Assembly (NCBI RefSeq): GCF_001006325.2
Contig: NZ_LBIA02000001.1
Coordinates: 1,489,501-1,553,500 of the forward strand
Length of the DNA: 64,000 nucleotides
Source: Afipia massiliensis
GTDB lineage: Bacteria; Pseudomonadota; Alphaproteobacteria; Rhizobiales; Xanthobacteraceae
Reading direction: 5' to 3'
Shown: positions 8,794 through 18,069 of the stretch, one piece after another
How the letters are laid out: each line of letters starts with the position of its first letter
Position numbering within the stretch: position 1 is the stretch's first letter
Position numbers and translations under genes: made by a program
Notes under the pieces: generated by a model
Told to the model about the DNA's origin: nothing
The model's database searches: none
The model's input: only the letters and a program-made list of their open reading frames with translations

Positions 8794-10203
8794 TCATGGA
8801 ATCTCGTAAATCACCACCCGGTTGGAAATTCCGCGCAGTTCGACGCTCTTTTCCGCAGGCTTCAGCCCCGCCTTGGCCAGCAGCTCCATGACCGCGGGCG
8901 ATTTGACCACCGGCCCGGTGGCGTTGATTGCCCGCTCCGTGACCTGCCCCTGCACCCGCGCCGCGATATTCACGGTCTGGCCGAAGTAGTCCTGCCGGTC
9001 GTTCAGCATCACCGCGAGACAGGCGCCTTCATGAATTCCGATCTTGACCAGCAGGTCCTTTGTCCCGCGCTGATCGTTGAGAGCGTCCATCGCCTCGCGC
9101 ATCCGCAGACCCGCAGCGACCGCCTGCTCTGGGCGAACGAATGTCGCCATCACCGCATCACCGATGGTCTTCACAACAGCGCCTGCTTCCGACGCAATGA
9201 TTTCCAGCAACGCCCGGAAGTGCGCGCGGACCAGATCGAACGCCGCGAGATCGCCGACGCGCTCATAGAGCGCCGTCGAGCCCTTGAGGTCGGTGAACAG
9301 AAACGTCAGTGATGTGATCTTGAGGCGCTGATCGAGATTGAGATTGTCCGCCTTGTAAACATCGCGGAAAGTCTGGTTCGCCAGAATCCGCTTCGCGGTG
9401 ACGATCGGCTTGCGCTTGCCGAGCAGATCGTGGAGCGCATCGCCCGCGATCCAGACCGACGGCAGCACGCGATTTTTGGATTGATTCTCCAGCGTCAGCC
9501 GCAGCGGCCCGGGGCGCATCTCGATCGTATCGGTTGGGGAATGCACACCGTCGAAAACCAGCGACGCGTTCTGCTTGTCTTTCGTCGGTTCTCCCTTGAC
9601 GTCGAGAAACAGCGCGGAGTGCGTGACCGGCTCGAACACGATCACGAACTGCGCTGGCAGTTGCAGCGAGACCACGACTTTCTCGCCGGCTGCGAGCTCA
9701 ACCGCTTCCAGCGTCGCTTCGTTCACCAGCCGCGAGAATGAATCCTCGTTGATGTCGATGCCCGAACTCCAGAAAATCTGCCGCCAGTAGTCCCAACTCG
9801 GCAATGTATGGGGATCGTGCGCCGCGATCCGGCGCACCCGCGGGCTGACGGTGAAGGCGACTTCGACCTGATCATCGATGGAGGCCTGATATCCGGCGGC
9901 ACAGAGGCCGCAGTGATAGTCCTCGGGCTGAAGCTGTTTCAGGGTGTCATGCGCGCCGAGGACGCCGCTGCATCCAGGGCACAGCACGTTCCAGGTGAGA
10001 TCGAAGATGCCGAGCCGCGAGGCGTGAAGAAATCCCGAGATCACCTTCTCTTCGCCAAGCCCTGTTCTGGCGGCGAACTCGATCAGGTTGATCCGGTTGA
10101 GTTCATGATCGGCGCCGGTTTCGACCAGTGTCTGGATCGCGTCCGCCACCTTGGGATCGGCCGTCTGCTTCAGGACCGAATACAGGGAATTGAAATCGCT
10201 CAT
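8794..10203 (-). CDS. Class III adenylate/guanylate cyclase with zinc-ribbon N-terminal region
   Basis: This 469-aa soluble signalling protein would make cAMP from ATP. The C-terminal class III cyclase domain (from about residue 295) shows the metal-binding FTDLKGST motif, the second Asp in GDAVMATF and the YFGQTVNIAARV substrate/transition-state segment. The N-terminal part resembles the DUF5939 region common to alphaproteobacterial cyclases and has two Cys pairs (CPGCSG near 75 and CGLC near 98) that look like a zinc ribbon. There is no membrane segment, so the input is probably cytoplasmic. Confidence 0.88.
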   Translation of the reverse strand: MSDFNSLYSVLKQTADPKVADAIQTLVETGADHELNRINLIEFAARTGLGEEKVISGFLHASRLGIFDLTWNVLCPGCSGVLGAHDTLKQLQPEDYHCGLCAAGYQASIDDQVEVAFTVSPRVRRIAAHDPHTLPSWDYWRQIFWSSGIDINEDSFSRLVNEATLEAVELAAGEKVVVSLQLPAQFVIVFEPVTHSALFLDVKGEPTKDKQNASLVFDGVHSPTDTIEMRPGPLRLTLENQSKNRVLPSVWIAGDALHDLLGKRKPIVTAKRILANQTFRDVYKADNLNLDQRLKITSLTFLFTDLKGSTALYERVGDLAAFDLVRAHFRALLEIIASEAGAVVKTIGDAVMATFVRPEQAVAAGLRMREAMDALNDQRGTKDLLVKIGIHEGACLAVMLNDRQDYFGQTVNIAARVQGQVTERAINATGPVVKSPAVMELLAKAGLKPAEKSVELRGISNRVVIYEIP

Positions 10204-10293
10204 GCCGACAGCTTACGGCAGAACCCGCGGGTATCCAAGTAACGCATACGATGGACCGGCCGGCGCAAAGCTCCGGCCGATCACGTTTTCGCG

Positions 10294-12159
10294 TCAGTTC
10301 CCGTACAGGTAGTTCGGCAGCCACAGCGTCATGCCGGGCCACATGTACATCAGGACCATGCAGACGATCACGATCAGCATGTAAGGCATCATGCCTGCGA
10401 AAATCTGATTCAGCGTGACGTGCTTCGGCGCCACGCCCTTCAGGTAATACGCGGACATCGCCACCGGCGGCGACAGGAAGGCGGCCTGAAGGTTCACGAA
10501 CACCAGCACGCCCCACAGGATCGGATCGATGCCGAAGTGCTTCAGCATCGGCAGGAAGATCGGCACGAAGATCACGATGATCTCGGTCCATTCCAGCGGC
10601 CAGCCGAGGATGAAAATGATCACCTGCGACAGGATCATGAACTGAACCGGCGTCAGGTTGAGCGACAGCACCCAGCTTTCCAGCAGCGCCTGTCCGCCGA
10701 GAATCGCGAACACCGCCGAGAACAGCGCCGAACCGACGAACAGCCAGCACACCATCGATGTGGTTTTCGCCGTGAGAAACACCGCTTCCTTGGTGCGCTT
10801 CCAGTCGAGCGTCCGCGCCTGGAACGCGAGCAGGAATGCACCCGCCGCACCGACCGCCGCGGATTCCGTCGCCGTCGTGATGCCGAGCAAAATCACGGCC
10901 AGCACCACCACCGTCAGGATGCCAAGCGGCATCACCGACGAAATCAGCAGCCGCAACACCTCGAACTGCTCCGCGCCCATGGTCCAGTAGTAGTAGAGCA
11001 GGATCAGCCCGAAGATCGCGCAGGTGAACGCGAAGTACGTGTAGAACTGCGGCGGCGGTCCCGCTTCCGCCGGTGCTGCCGTGCCTTTGCCGCGCAACTC
11101 GGCGCTGCCCATTTCCTGCAGGGTTTCCGGCTCGCTTTTCTGCTCATCCGACGACGCGCCGCCAAGTTCCTGCAGTTTTTCTTCCGCCGGCTCCGCCGTG
11201 GAGGACGCCGACGGCGCGCCAAGCTGCTGACTGATGGCGGCCGAAGGCGCCGGCGCATCCGGCTGCTGGTGAATCACGACGTACCACCAGACGCCCCACA
11301 GCGTGGCCAGCGCCAGCGCCGCCGGCACCAGCGCAATACCAAGACTCTTGATCAGCGTACCGTAGCCAACGCGGACGCCGTCGGCCGTGATCGCCAGCGC
11401 CCTTGCCGGAGACACGGCGGCGGTCAGCAGCGCCGGCAGCATCTTGTCCGAATAGGATTTCTGCAGCGCGCCGACCCACGGCCGCACCGGCACGCGCGTC
11501 TCGCTTTCCGGCAGCTTCGGCGCGATCTTCGGATTCAGCAGCGCCCAGCCGACGATGTAGATCAGATACAGCAGCGCCAGGAAGAAGCCGGGAAACATTG
11601 TCGCGGCGTAGAGCTTCACCACCGACTGGCCGGCGACAGCTGCGTAGACGATGATCATCACCGAGGGCGGGATCAGAATGCCGAGTGTGCCGCCTGCGGT
11701 GATGACGCCGGATGCGAGCTTCACGTCATAGCCGGCCTTCAGCATCGGGTTGAAGGCGATGACGCCCATCAGCACAACGACCGCGCCGACCAGACCCGAG
11801 GCGATGCCCCAGAACGTGCACACGATCAGCGTCGCCACCGCAAGCGAGGCGGGCACCCGCCGGAACGCGAGCTGGATCGAGTAGAACATCTTGTCCACCA
11901 GCGCGCCGCGTTCCATGACGTAACCCATGAGCACGAACAGCGGGATGGATATCAGGACGTCGTTGGTCATCGCGCCGTAGGTGCGCTGAACCATCAGGTC
12001 GAAGATGTGATTATCGGCCCACGATTCCCCCGCCCGGTGATAGGCGAACAGACCGAAGAACATGCCAAGGCCCATCAGCGTGAACGCCGTCGGGAAGCCC
12101 ATGATGATGACGACCACGATCAGGCCGAGCATCAACAGACCGAGTGCGGGATCGCTCAT
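10294..12159 (-). CDS. TRAP transporter large permease (DctM-type), enlarged
   Basis: This protein is the ion-coupled channel subunit of a tripartite ATP-independent periplasmic transporter. At 621 aa it is about 190 aa longer than a standard DctM. The extra sequence is an insert near residues 220-400 made of extra membrane segments plus an Ala/Pro/Glu-rich linker containing three similar units (QQLGAPS, LQELGGAS, LQEMGSAE). The canonical N-terminal (GVIAFNPMLKAGYD, GGTLGILIPPSV) and C-terminal regions are intact. It overlaps the dctQ stop by 4 bp (ATGA), so the two are translationally coupled. Confidence 0.92.
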   Translation of the reverse strand: MSDPALGLLMLGLIVVVIIMGFPTAFTLMGLGMFFGLFAYHRAGESWADNHIFDLMVQRTYGAMTNDVLISIPLFVLMGYVMERGALVDKMFYSIQLAFRRVPASLAVATLIVCTFWGIASGLVGAVVVLMGVIAFNPMLKAGYDVKLASGVITAGGTLGILIPPSVMIIVYAAVAGQSVVKLYAATMFPGFFLALLYLIYIVGWALLNPKIAPKLPESETRVPVRPWVGALQKSYSDKMLPALLTAAVSPARALAITADGVRVGYGTLIKSLGIALVPAALALATLWGVWWYVVIHQQPDAPAPSAAISQQLGAPSASSTAEPAEEKLQELGGASSDEQKSEPETLQEMGSAELRGKGTAAPAEAGPPPQFYTYFAFTCAIFGLILLYYYWTMGAEQFEVLRLLISSVMPLGILTVVVLAVILLGITTATESAAVGAAGAFLLAFQARTLDWKRTKEAVFLTAKTTSMVCWLFVGSALFSAVFAILGGQALLESWVLSLNLTPVQFMILSQVIIFILGWPLEWTEIIVIFVPIFLPMLKHFGIDPILWGVLVFVNLQAAFLSPPVAMSAYYLKGVAPKHVTLNQIFAGMMPYMLIVIVCMVLMYMWPGMTLWLPNYLYGN

Positions 12160-12824
12160 TTCAACACGTCTCCGCCCAGGCCGCGCTGACGCGCGCTTTC
12201 CTCAATACTTTGTGCATGTTCGATCGCAAGCTTGCGCGCGTCCTCGTCGACATACTCGCTGTGCGCCAGCTGCTCCTCGACGACGTCGATTTCGGACACG
12301 TCCTTCAGGCGCTCCGGCCACGCGCCGGTTTTCAGGCAAATGACGCAGCGCGCGATTTCGGCGGCGCCTTGCAACAACAGCAGCGCGCCGGCCAGCGGAA
12401 TCATGAACTTGAATTGCCAGACCGGCGGACCGTCGGCGGTGACGTTGGAATGCTCGTCGATGCGCCAGGAAACGACGGCGTAGTCCCAGCCCGCGTAAAC
12501 CAGCGCGGCAATGCCGGGCAGGAAGAACACGATGTACAAGATGATATCGAGCGAAGCCTGTCGGCGCGGGGGCATGGAACTGTAGAGGAAGTCACCGCGC
12601 ACATGGCCGTTCTGCGCCAGCGTGTAGGCGCCGCCCAACATGAACAGCGTCCCGTACATCATGTTGGATGCATCGAAGATCCAGGCCGTCGGCATGTTCA
12701 GGATGTAGCGCTTGAAGACCTCGGCGCAGACCAGTGCCATCAGCCCGATGATCAGCCAGGCCGCAGCCTTTCCGAAGAACGTGCTGATGCCATCGATGGC
12801 GTAAAGAAAACGCTGAGCGTTCAT
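12156..12824 (-). CDS. TRAP transporter small permease (DctQ-type)
   Basis: This 222-aa protein has four hydrophobic segments, the hallmark of the DctQ subunit that docks with DctM in the inner membrane. The conserved context around RGDFLYSSMPPRRQ lies between the second and third segments. The C-terminal tail after residue 175 is charged and longer than usual. The ATG at 12824 (MNAQRF) is chosen because the 20 codons upstream are not family-like. It follows dctP, separated by a strong hairpin, and overlaps dctM by 4 bp. Confidence 0.9.
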   Translation of the reverse strand: MNAQRFLYAIDGISTFFGKAAAWLIIGLMALVCAEVFKRYILNMPTAWIFDASNMMYGTLFMLGGAYTLAQNGHVRGDFLYSSMPPRRQASLDIILYIVFFLPGIAALVYAGWDYAVVSWRIDEHSNVTADGPPVWQFKFMIPLAGALLLLQGAAEIARCVICLKTGAWPERLKDVSEIDVVEEQLAHSEYVDEDARKLAIEHAQSIEESARQRGLGGDVLK

Positions 12825-12885
12825 GAGCGTAAGAGCCAATGATGATTGGGATCGGACCGTCAGACCGACGATCAAACAATACAAG

Positions 12886-12917
12886 CATCATCCGGGATTG
12901 CTATCCCGGATGATGCG
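12886..12917 (-). terminator. Perfect 14-bp hairpin between dctP and dctQ
   Basis: GCATCATCCGGGAT and its exact inverse complement are separated by 4 nt. In the transcript running from dctP to dctQM this would form a very stable stem-loop just 21 bp past the dctP stop codon. No strong U tract follows, so it is more likely an attenuator or a 3'-end stabiliser of the dctP message than a full terminator. Confidence 0.75.
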
Positions 12918-12938
12918 CTGTTCGTGCTGAAAATTACG

Positions 12939-14084
12939 TCAGGTCTTCTTCTTGGCGTTCGGCCCGAAGTAATGGTTGTAAGCCATACGCCGGCTCACCA
13001 CCGTGTCCTGCTCCCACTGGGTCGCCCGCTTGGCGAAGGCCATCTGGGATGCGACGATTTCCTTGAACAGCGGATTTTCGGCCGACTTCTTCTCGGCGAC
13101 CTGATCGTAGATCTCGAGCTGCTTCTGCAACACCGAATCCGGGGTCTTGTAGAACTTCACCTTGTCCTTGGACTGCATCTCCTCGTAGTCCTTGGAATAG
13201 CGGTCGATCGCCTTCCAGGCCATGTCCTGTCCGGCCGCTTCGGCGGCGTTGTCGAGGATCGCCCTGATCTTCGCCGGCAGCGCGTTGTACTTGTCCTTGT
13301 TGAACATGATCTCGAACTGCTCGGCGTTCTGGTGATAGCTCTGCAGCATGCAGACCTTGGACACGTCGGGGAAGCCGAGCACGCGATCGGACGAAGCGTT
13401 GTTGAACTCTGCCGCGTCGAGCAGGCCGCGATCGAGCGCCGCGACGATTTCACCGCCGGGCAGCGCGTTGACCGCCGCGCCCATGCCGCTGAACACGTCG
13501 ATCGAGATGCCGACGGTGCGGAACTTGACGCCCTTGAGGTCGTCGGCCTTGGTCACCGGCTTCTTGAACCAGCCGAGCGGCTGGGTCGGCATCGGACCGT
13601 ACGGGAACGACACCACGTTGGCGCCGATCGAATTGTAGAGCTTCTCGAGCAGCTGCTTGCCGCCGCCATACTTGTGCCAGGCCAGCAGCATGTTCGCGTC
13701 CATCGCATAGCCCGGACCCGAACCCCACAACGCCAGGGCGTTCTGCTTGCCGTAGTGATAGGCGAGCACGCCATGGCCGCCGTCGAGCGTTCCCTTGGAC
13801 ACCGCCTCAAGCAGCTGGAAGGCGGGGACCACCGCGCCTGCGGGCAGCACTTCGATCTTGAGATCGCCGCCGGTCATGTCGTTGACCTTCTTGGCGTAGT
13901 CGAGCGCGTATTCGTGGAAGATGTCCTTGGCCGGCCATGTGCTCTGGAAGCGCATGCTGGTCGGACCGGTTTGGGCGAGAGCCGGCGACGCGACGGTCGC
14001 CGCAGCACCTGCGGCGGCGACTTTCAGGAAGTTGCGGCGGCTGGTCTTCTCGCTGGAAGTCTTGTCTTTGTGTCGTTTCGTCAT
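12939..14084 (-). CDS. TRAP transporter substrate-binding protein (DctP-type), Tat-exported
   Basis: This 381-aa periplasmic binding protein delivers its ligand to the DctQM permease. The N-terminus carries a twin-arginine signal, SRRNFLKVAAAG at residues 15-26, ending in SPALAQ. The mature part shows DctP features such as the KFRTVG segment and GGEIVAALDRG. The subgroup resembles binding proteins for mannitol, chloroaromatics or keto acids, but the ligand is not known. The ATG at 14084 has AGGGGAGA upstream. An open frame continues to 14570 but only as antisense of the P450 gene. It is the first gene of dctPQM. Confidence 0.93.
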   Translation of the reverse strand: MTKRHKDKTSSEKTSRRNFLKVAAAGAAATVASPALAQTGPTSMRFQSTWPAKDIFHEYALDYAKKVNDMTGGDLKIEVLPAGAVVPAFQLLEAVSKGTLDGGHGVLAYHYGKQNALALWGSGPGYAMDANMLLAWHKYGGGKQLLEKLYNSIGANVVSFPYGPMPTQPLGWFKKPVTKADDLKGVKFRTVGISIDVFSGMGAAVNALPGGEIVAALDRGLLDAAEFNNASSDRVLGFPDVSKVCMLQSYHQNAEQFEIMFNKDKYNALPAKIRAILDNAAEAAGQDMAWKAIDRYSKDYEEMQSKDKVKFYKTPDSVLQKQLEIYDQVAEKKSAENPLFKEIVASQMAFAKRATQWEQDTVVSRRMAYNHYFGPNAKKKT

Positions 14085-14305
14085 GGCGTTCTCCCCTGAT
14101 GAGCCGGGTCCTTGGTGGCCTGGCTTTATTGGTTGGGCGCAAGACAAAGGCCTGCGCAGAGATTTGGCAAGAATGATCCGATCATTGCGACTCTTCGACG
14201 CGGCACAAGACGCTTCGGGATAAGACTTTGGAATAAGACAGCGCACGAGGTGTTTATGTCGCGCCTGTTCATCGCGCTGCAACACGCGCTCGATCGCGCC
14301 GGCGA

Positions 14306-15703
14306 TCAGCCGCGTGGCACGATCCGAAACATCGGCGAGCGGTCCGGCTGCGTCGTCACCACGCCGACCGGCGTCACCGGCGCGCGGTCGAGCAACTCGA
14401 TCCTGAAGGCCGCGACGAGCTTGGCCAGCGCCAGCGTGGCCTCGGTCAGCGCGAACTGCGCGCCGATGCAAACCCGGGGCCCGACGCCGAACGGCAGATA
14501 GGCGAAACGGTCCGGCGGCGGATTGCCGGGCAGGAAGCGGGACGGCCGGAAGGCGTTGGGCTGGTCCCAAAGCTTTTCATGCCGGTGCAGCAGCCACGGC
14601 GAAATCAGCACCACATCCCTGCTGGCGATGTCCGCCCCCGCCACCGTATCGGGGCCGGCAGCGGCGCGCACGATCAGGAAGGCAGGCGGATAAAGCCGCA
14701 TGGTTTCGTCAAGAACCGCGCGGGTGAAGGTCAGCCGGGTGACATCGAGCGCGCCGGACGCAAGCGCGCCCTTCGCCTCCGTGGCCAGTTCATCCTGTGT
14801 CGCCGGATCGAGCGCCAGCAGATAAAGCGACCAGAACAGCGCGGTCGCCGTGGTCTCATGGCCGGCGAGGATCATGGTCGATACCTGATCGCCGAGCTGT
14901 TCGTCGGAAAAGGCCTCATTGGTTTCGGGATCGCGCGCCGCCACCATGAGGTCGAACAGGTCACGCGGCGCACCGCCCGCACCCGTTTCGCCCATCATGG
15001 CGCGGCGTTCGGCGATCAGCCCGCGCATGAAGCGCGTCCATCGCCGCCGGAACAACGCGCGCGAAATATCGCTTGGGCTCGGCCAGCCCAGCGGCAGCAA
15101 CAGATCGAGGAAACGCGGTTGCGCCAGACGCTCGCCGTAGTCGTTGACGAACCCACGCAGCGCGGCGCCGTGCTTCTCCAGCTCGAACGAAAACATCGTG
15201 CGCCCGGCGATATCGAGCGCGAGTCGCTGCATGGCTTCGCGCAGGTCGACCGGCTTGCCGCATTCATGGCGCAGCGCACCGATCGCATCATCCGTCGCTG
15301 CCAGCATGTGCGGAATAAGCAGCGGAATGGCGCGCGGCGCGAAAGCGGGCGCCAGGGTGCGGCGCTGATTTTTCCATGCCTTGCCTTCCGCCAGCAAAAG
15401 CCCTTCGCCGAGGATCGGCCGCAGCACCCGGATGCCCGCCGGGGTGCGGGTGTAGTTCTCGTAGTTGTCAACGAGCACATGCCGGATCGCGTCCGGCGTG
15501 TTGAGAATGAAGCTGCTGCGTCCGAAGAACCGGCCCCGGACGATGTCGTCCTCGTAGGCGCGCTGGCCCCAGCTCGCGATGGCGTTGCGCCGGATCAGGG
15601 ACAGCCGGCCGAGCGCAGACAGATCGTCCGGCGCCAGCGGCGGCCGCGGCGGGACCAGCGGCGCGCGCGCCATCGGTGCGTCAAGGATCTCGGCAATGCT
15701 CAT
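14306..15703 (-). CDS. Cytochrome P450
   Basis: This 465-aa soluble P450 monooxygenase would insert an oxygen atom into an organic substrate using electrons from a redox partner not encoded nearby. The heme-ligand loop FGVGPRVCIGAQ near the C-terminus, the I-helix AGHETTA motif and the ETMRLYPP (ExxR) motif are all intact. The sequence has the flavour of the CYP4/102-like fatty-acid group, but this is only an impression. A 220-bp gap with no recognisable gene separates it from the downstream TRAP genes. Confidence 0.93.
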   Translation of the reverse strand: MSIAEILDAPMARAPLVPPRPPLAPDDLSALGRLSLIRRNAIASWGQRAYEDDIVRGRFFGRSSFILNTPDAIRHVLVDNYENYTRTPAGIRVLRPILGEGLLLAEGKAWKNQRRTLAPAFAPRAIPLLIPHMLAATDDAIGALRHECGKPVDLREAMQRLALDIAGRTMFSFELEKHGAALRGFVNDYGERLAQPRFLDLLLPLGWPSPSDISRALFRRRWTRFMRGLIAERRAMMGETGAGGAPRDLFDLMVAARDPETNEAFSDEQLGDQVSTMILAGHETTATALFWSLYLLALDPATQDELATEAKGALASGALDVTRLTFTRAVLDETMRLYPPAFLIVRAAAGPDTVAGADIASRDVVLISPWLLHRHEKLWDQPNAFRPSRFLPGNPPPDRFAYLPFGVGPRVCIGAQFALTEATLALAKLVAAFRIELLDRAPVTPVGVVTTQPDRSPMFRIVPRG

Positions 15704-15762
15704 AACGCTTTGGCTCCGACACCAAGCTGGAGTTTATCACGCGCTCCCGGAACAACCGTACA

Positions 15763-15851
15763 CGTCATTGCGAGCGCAAGCGAAGCAATCCAGCGCGGCC
15801 CAATCACGGCGATAGCTGGATTGCTTCGTCGCTGTCGCTCCTCGCAATGAC
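15763..15851. repeat. Dispersed palindromic repeat, family A, copy 2
   Basis: This second copy of the family found at 2769-2850 has CGTCATTGCGAG at the left and CTCGCAATGAC at the right, with the internal GAAGCAATCC/GGATTGCTTC pair conserved and the central spacer diverged. It lies directly upstream of the P450 start and downstream of the Bug-protein stop. Confidence 0.8.
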
Positions 15852-15857
15852 AACAAC

Positions 15858-16829
15858 CTAGTTCGCCGTCGCGCCCGACGCCTTGACCACCTCGGCCCAC
15901 TTCGCGCGTTCGCCTGCGATAAAGGCCGTGAACTGATCCGGCGTCATCGGTGACGGCACCGCACCGATATCGGTGAGCTTGGTCACAGTTTCCGGCATTT
16001 CGAGAATGCGCTTCATCTCCGCCGCCATTTTTTCGACAATCGGACGCGGCGTTCCGGCCGGCGCGAACAGCCCGTGCCACGAGGTGGCGTCAAAACCCTT
16101 CAGCGTGTCGGCGATCGGCGGCACTTCGGGCGCGGTCGGGGAGCGCTGCGGGCTCGTGACCCCGAGCGCGCGCACCGTGCCGGCTTTCGCCTGCGGCCAC
16201 GCCAGCGTGATGTTGTCGAAGGCGAGATCGATGTGACCGCCGGTCAGGTTCTGCATGATCTCGTTGGACGAGCGATACGGCACATGGGTCATCCTGGTGC
16301 CGGTCGCGATCTTGAACAGCTCCGCCGCCAGATGGATCGAGGTGCCGACGCCGGACGATCCGTAATTCAGCTTGTCGGGATTGGCCTTCACGTAGGCGAC
16401 GAACTCCGCGACATTCTTCACCGGCATCGAATTCTTCACGACCAGCATGTTCGGCAACCGCGCGATCAGCGAGACCGGCTGGAAATCCTTCGCCGCGTCG
16501 AAGGCGAGGTTCGAATACAGCGTCGGATTGATCGCATGGGTGCTGACGGTGCCGAGCAGCAGCGTGTAGCCGTCGTTGGGGGCCTTGGCGACCGCGGCCG
16601 CGCCGATGTTGCCGCCCGCACCGCCGCGATTTTCAACGACGAAGGACTGGCCGAACGTCACCTGCATGTGGCTGGCCAGCAGCCGCGCGAACAGATCGGC
16701 GGTGCCGCCGGCTGTGAACGGCACGATGATGGTAACATTGCGCGACGGCCAGTTGTCCTGGGCGTGGCCGGGCGAGACAGTCTGAAAGACAAGGCAAAGC
16801 GCCGCGAGGGCGGCAGCAACGAAACGCAT
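15858..16829 (-). CDS. Tripartite tricarboxylate (Bug/TctC) family substrate-binding protein
   Basis: This 323-aa periplasmic binding protein of the Bug family has a cleavable signal peptide (residues 1-24, ending GHAQ). The family pattern is clear: IIVPFTAGGTADLFARLLA after the signal, NRGGAGGNIGAAAVA, and LNYGSSGVGTS. It should bind a carboxylate or similar small ligand. No TctA/TctB permease genes are present, as is usual for orphan Bug proteins. The start at 16829 has GGGAGG at ideal spacing. The frame is open to 16994 but without family similarity. Confidence 0.92.
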   Translation of the reverse strand: MRFVAAALAALCLVFQTVSPGHAQDNWPSRNVTIIVPFTAGGTADLFARLLASHMQVTFGQSFVVENRGGAGGNIGAAAVAKAPNDGYTLLLGTVSTHAINPTLYSNLAFDAAKDFQPVSLIARLPNMLVVKNSMPVKNVAEFVAYVKANPDKLNYGSSGVGTSIHLAAELFKIATGTRMTHVPYRSSNEIMQNLTGGHIDLAFDNITLAWPQAKAGTVRALGVTSPQRSPTAPEVPPIADTLKGFDATSWHGLFAPAGTPRPIVEKMAAEMKRILEMPETVTKLTDIGAVPSPMTPDQFTAFIAGERAKWAEVVKASGATAN

Positions 16830-17079
16830 GATCGTCCTCCCTGAATGCGCGCTCATGACGCCGGATGGTTGCGACTGCCTGACCGCGCTTGTTTTAATGC
16901 CGCCATTTCGGCACAGGCTGACCACAAGCGCAATGGTACTGGTGCCGCAAGACCCGGTCCGCATCCTGCCGAACGACCGGCCGCTGCAAGCCACATTCCA
17001 AACAGCCGGGCTTCTTCTGCCTGTTGTCCCGGGCGGGAACGAGTGCCATCTGTACAGCCTTGCTGAGGACGATAACGCG

Positions 17080-17700
17080 ATGACCGATACCAGCCGTCAC
17101 ACCCATTGGGAGCAGGTCTACACCACCAAGGGCGAGCGCGAGGTAAGCTGGTTTCAGGAGAGCGCGGAGCCGTCGATGGAGCTGCTTCGCGCGACGGGCG
17201 CGAGCGCCGACACCCGCATCATTGACATCGGAGCCGGTGCGTCCCGCCTCGTCGATACCCTGGTGCACGGCGGCTTTCAGAATGTGACCGTTCTGGACCT
17301 GTCGGAGGCGGCCCTGTCAACCGCGCGCGCAAGACTGGGAGCCCGTGCCGAGACCGTGCAATGGATCGCCGCCGATGTAACACGGTGGGAGCCCGCGCAA
17401 ACGTTCGACGTCTGGCACGACCGCGCCGCCTTTCACTTTCTCACGGAAGACACCGACCGCGCAGCTTACGTCGAAAGAATGCGCCGCGCGGTGAGGCCGG
17501 GCGGGCATGTCATCCTCGGAACCTTCGCGCTTGACGGTCCGGAACGCTGCAGCGGGCTGGCCGTGGTTCGCTACAGCGGAGAAACTCTGGCCGACACGCT
17601 CGGCGCAGACTTCCAGCTCCTCGCGACGATCTCTCATCTCCACACAACTCCGTGGGGCAGCCAGCAGAGTTTTCAGTTCAGCACGTTCCGCGTCGCCTAA
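17080..17700 (+). CDS. Class I SAM-dependent methyltransferase
   Basis: This 206-aa Rossmann-fold methyltransferase has motif I as IIDIGAGASRLVD near residue 47, the acidic strand-2 end in VLDLSEAAL, and motif post-I in AADVTRWE. The opening HWEQVYTTKGEREVSWFQ is typical of the thiopurine/tellurite-type small methyltransferase group (TPMT/UbiE-like). The substrate is unknown. The ATG at 17080 follows GAGGAC and gives the family N-terminus, and the longer open frame from 16828 overlaps the divergent Bug gene. A weak hairpin (CCTGAA/TTCAGG) lies about 30 bp downstream. Confidence 0.88.
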   Translation: MTDTSRHTHWEQVYTTKGEREVSWFQESAEPSMELLRATGASADTRIIDIGAGASRLVDTLVHGGFQNVTVLDLSEAALSTARARLGARAETVQWIAADVTRWEPAQTFDVWHDRAAFHFLTEDTDRAAYVERMRRAVRPGGHVILGTFALDGPERCSGLAVVRYSGETLADTLGADFQLLATISHLHTTPWGSQQSFQFSTFRVA

Positions 17701-17831
17701 AGCTGATCCGAAAGCTACGACCTCAAGGTTCCCTGAATTTAATCAGTTCAGGTGCCATTCCATCATCGAATTTTACCAGCACGCAGGTTCTGCCGTGCTA
17801 GGCTATCCCAAACAACGAAGCACAGGCGGAC

Positions 17832-18056
17832 ATGAAGAAACCACTCACACTCCCCGACGAAGAGCCACGCAAGATCCAGCGCGCGGACGTTCCACCCGCT
17901 GAGGGCTTTACGCTCGTGGTCGATGGTCACTTCAAAACGCAATACAATGACGAGGCGTCCGCCAAGGCCGCGGCAGCCGAACTGCTGACCCGATATAAAA
18001 TGCTGCAGATCGAAATTTATGATGCAGCAAAGCGAGAACGAACGAGATTCTCGTAA
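17832..18056 (+). CDS. Small conserved hypothetical protein
   Basis: This 74-aa protein is preceded by AGGCGG close to its ATG. It is charged, has no signal or membrane segment, and contains an Ala-rich helix (residues 44-52) followed by a Tyr/Lys/Ile segment. I do not recognise a family with an assigned role. The composition matches the neighbouring chromosome, which supports it being a resident gene. Confidence 0.6.
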   Translation: MKKPLTLPDEEPRKIQRADVPPAEGFTLVVDGHFKTQYNDEASAKAAAAELLTRYKMLQIEIYDAAKRERTRFS

Positions 18057-18069
18057 GCGGCTAGCGCCT

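Noticed and set aside
14085-14570. N-terminal extension of the DctP protein
   Set aside because: The added region is out-of-frame shadow of the P450 gene, and the ATG at 14084 has a Shine-Dalgarno sequence and a Tat signal directly after it.
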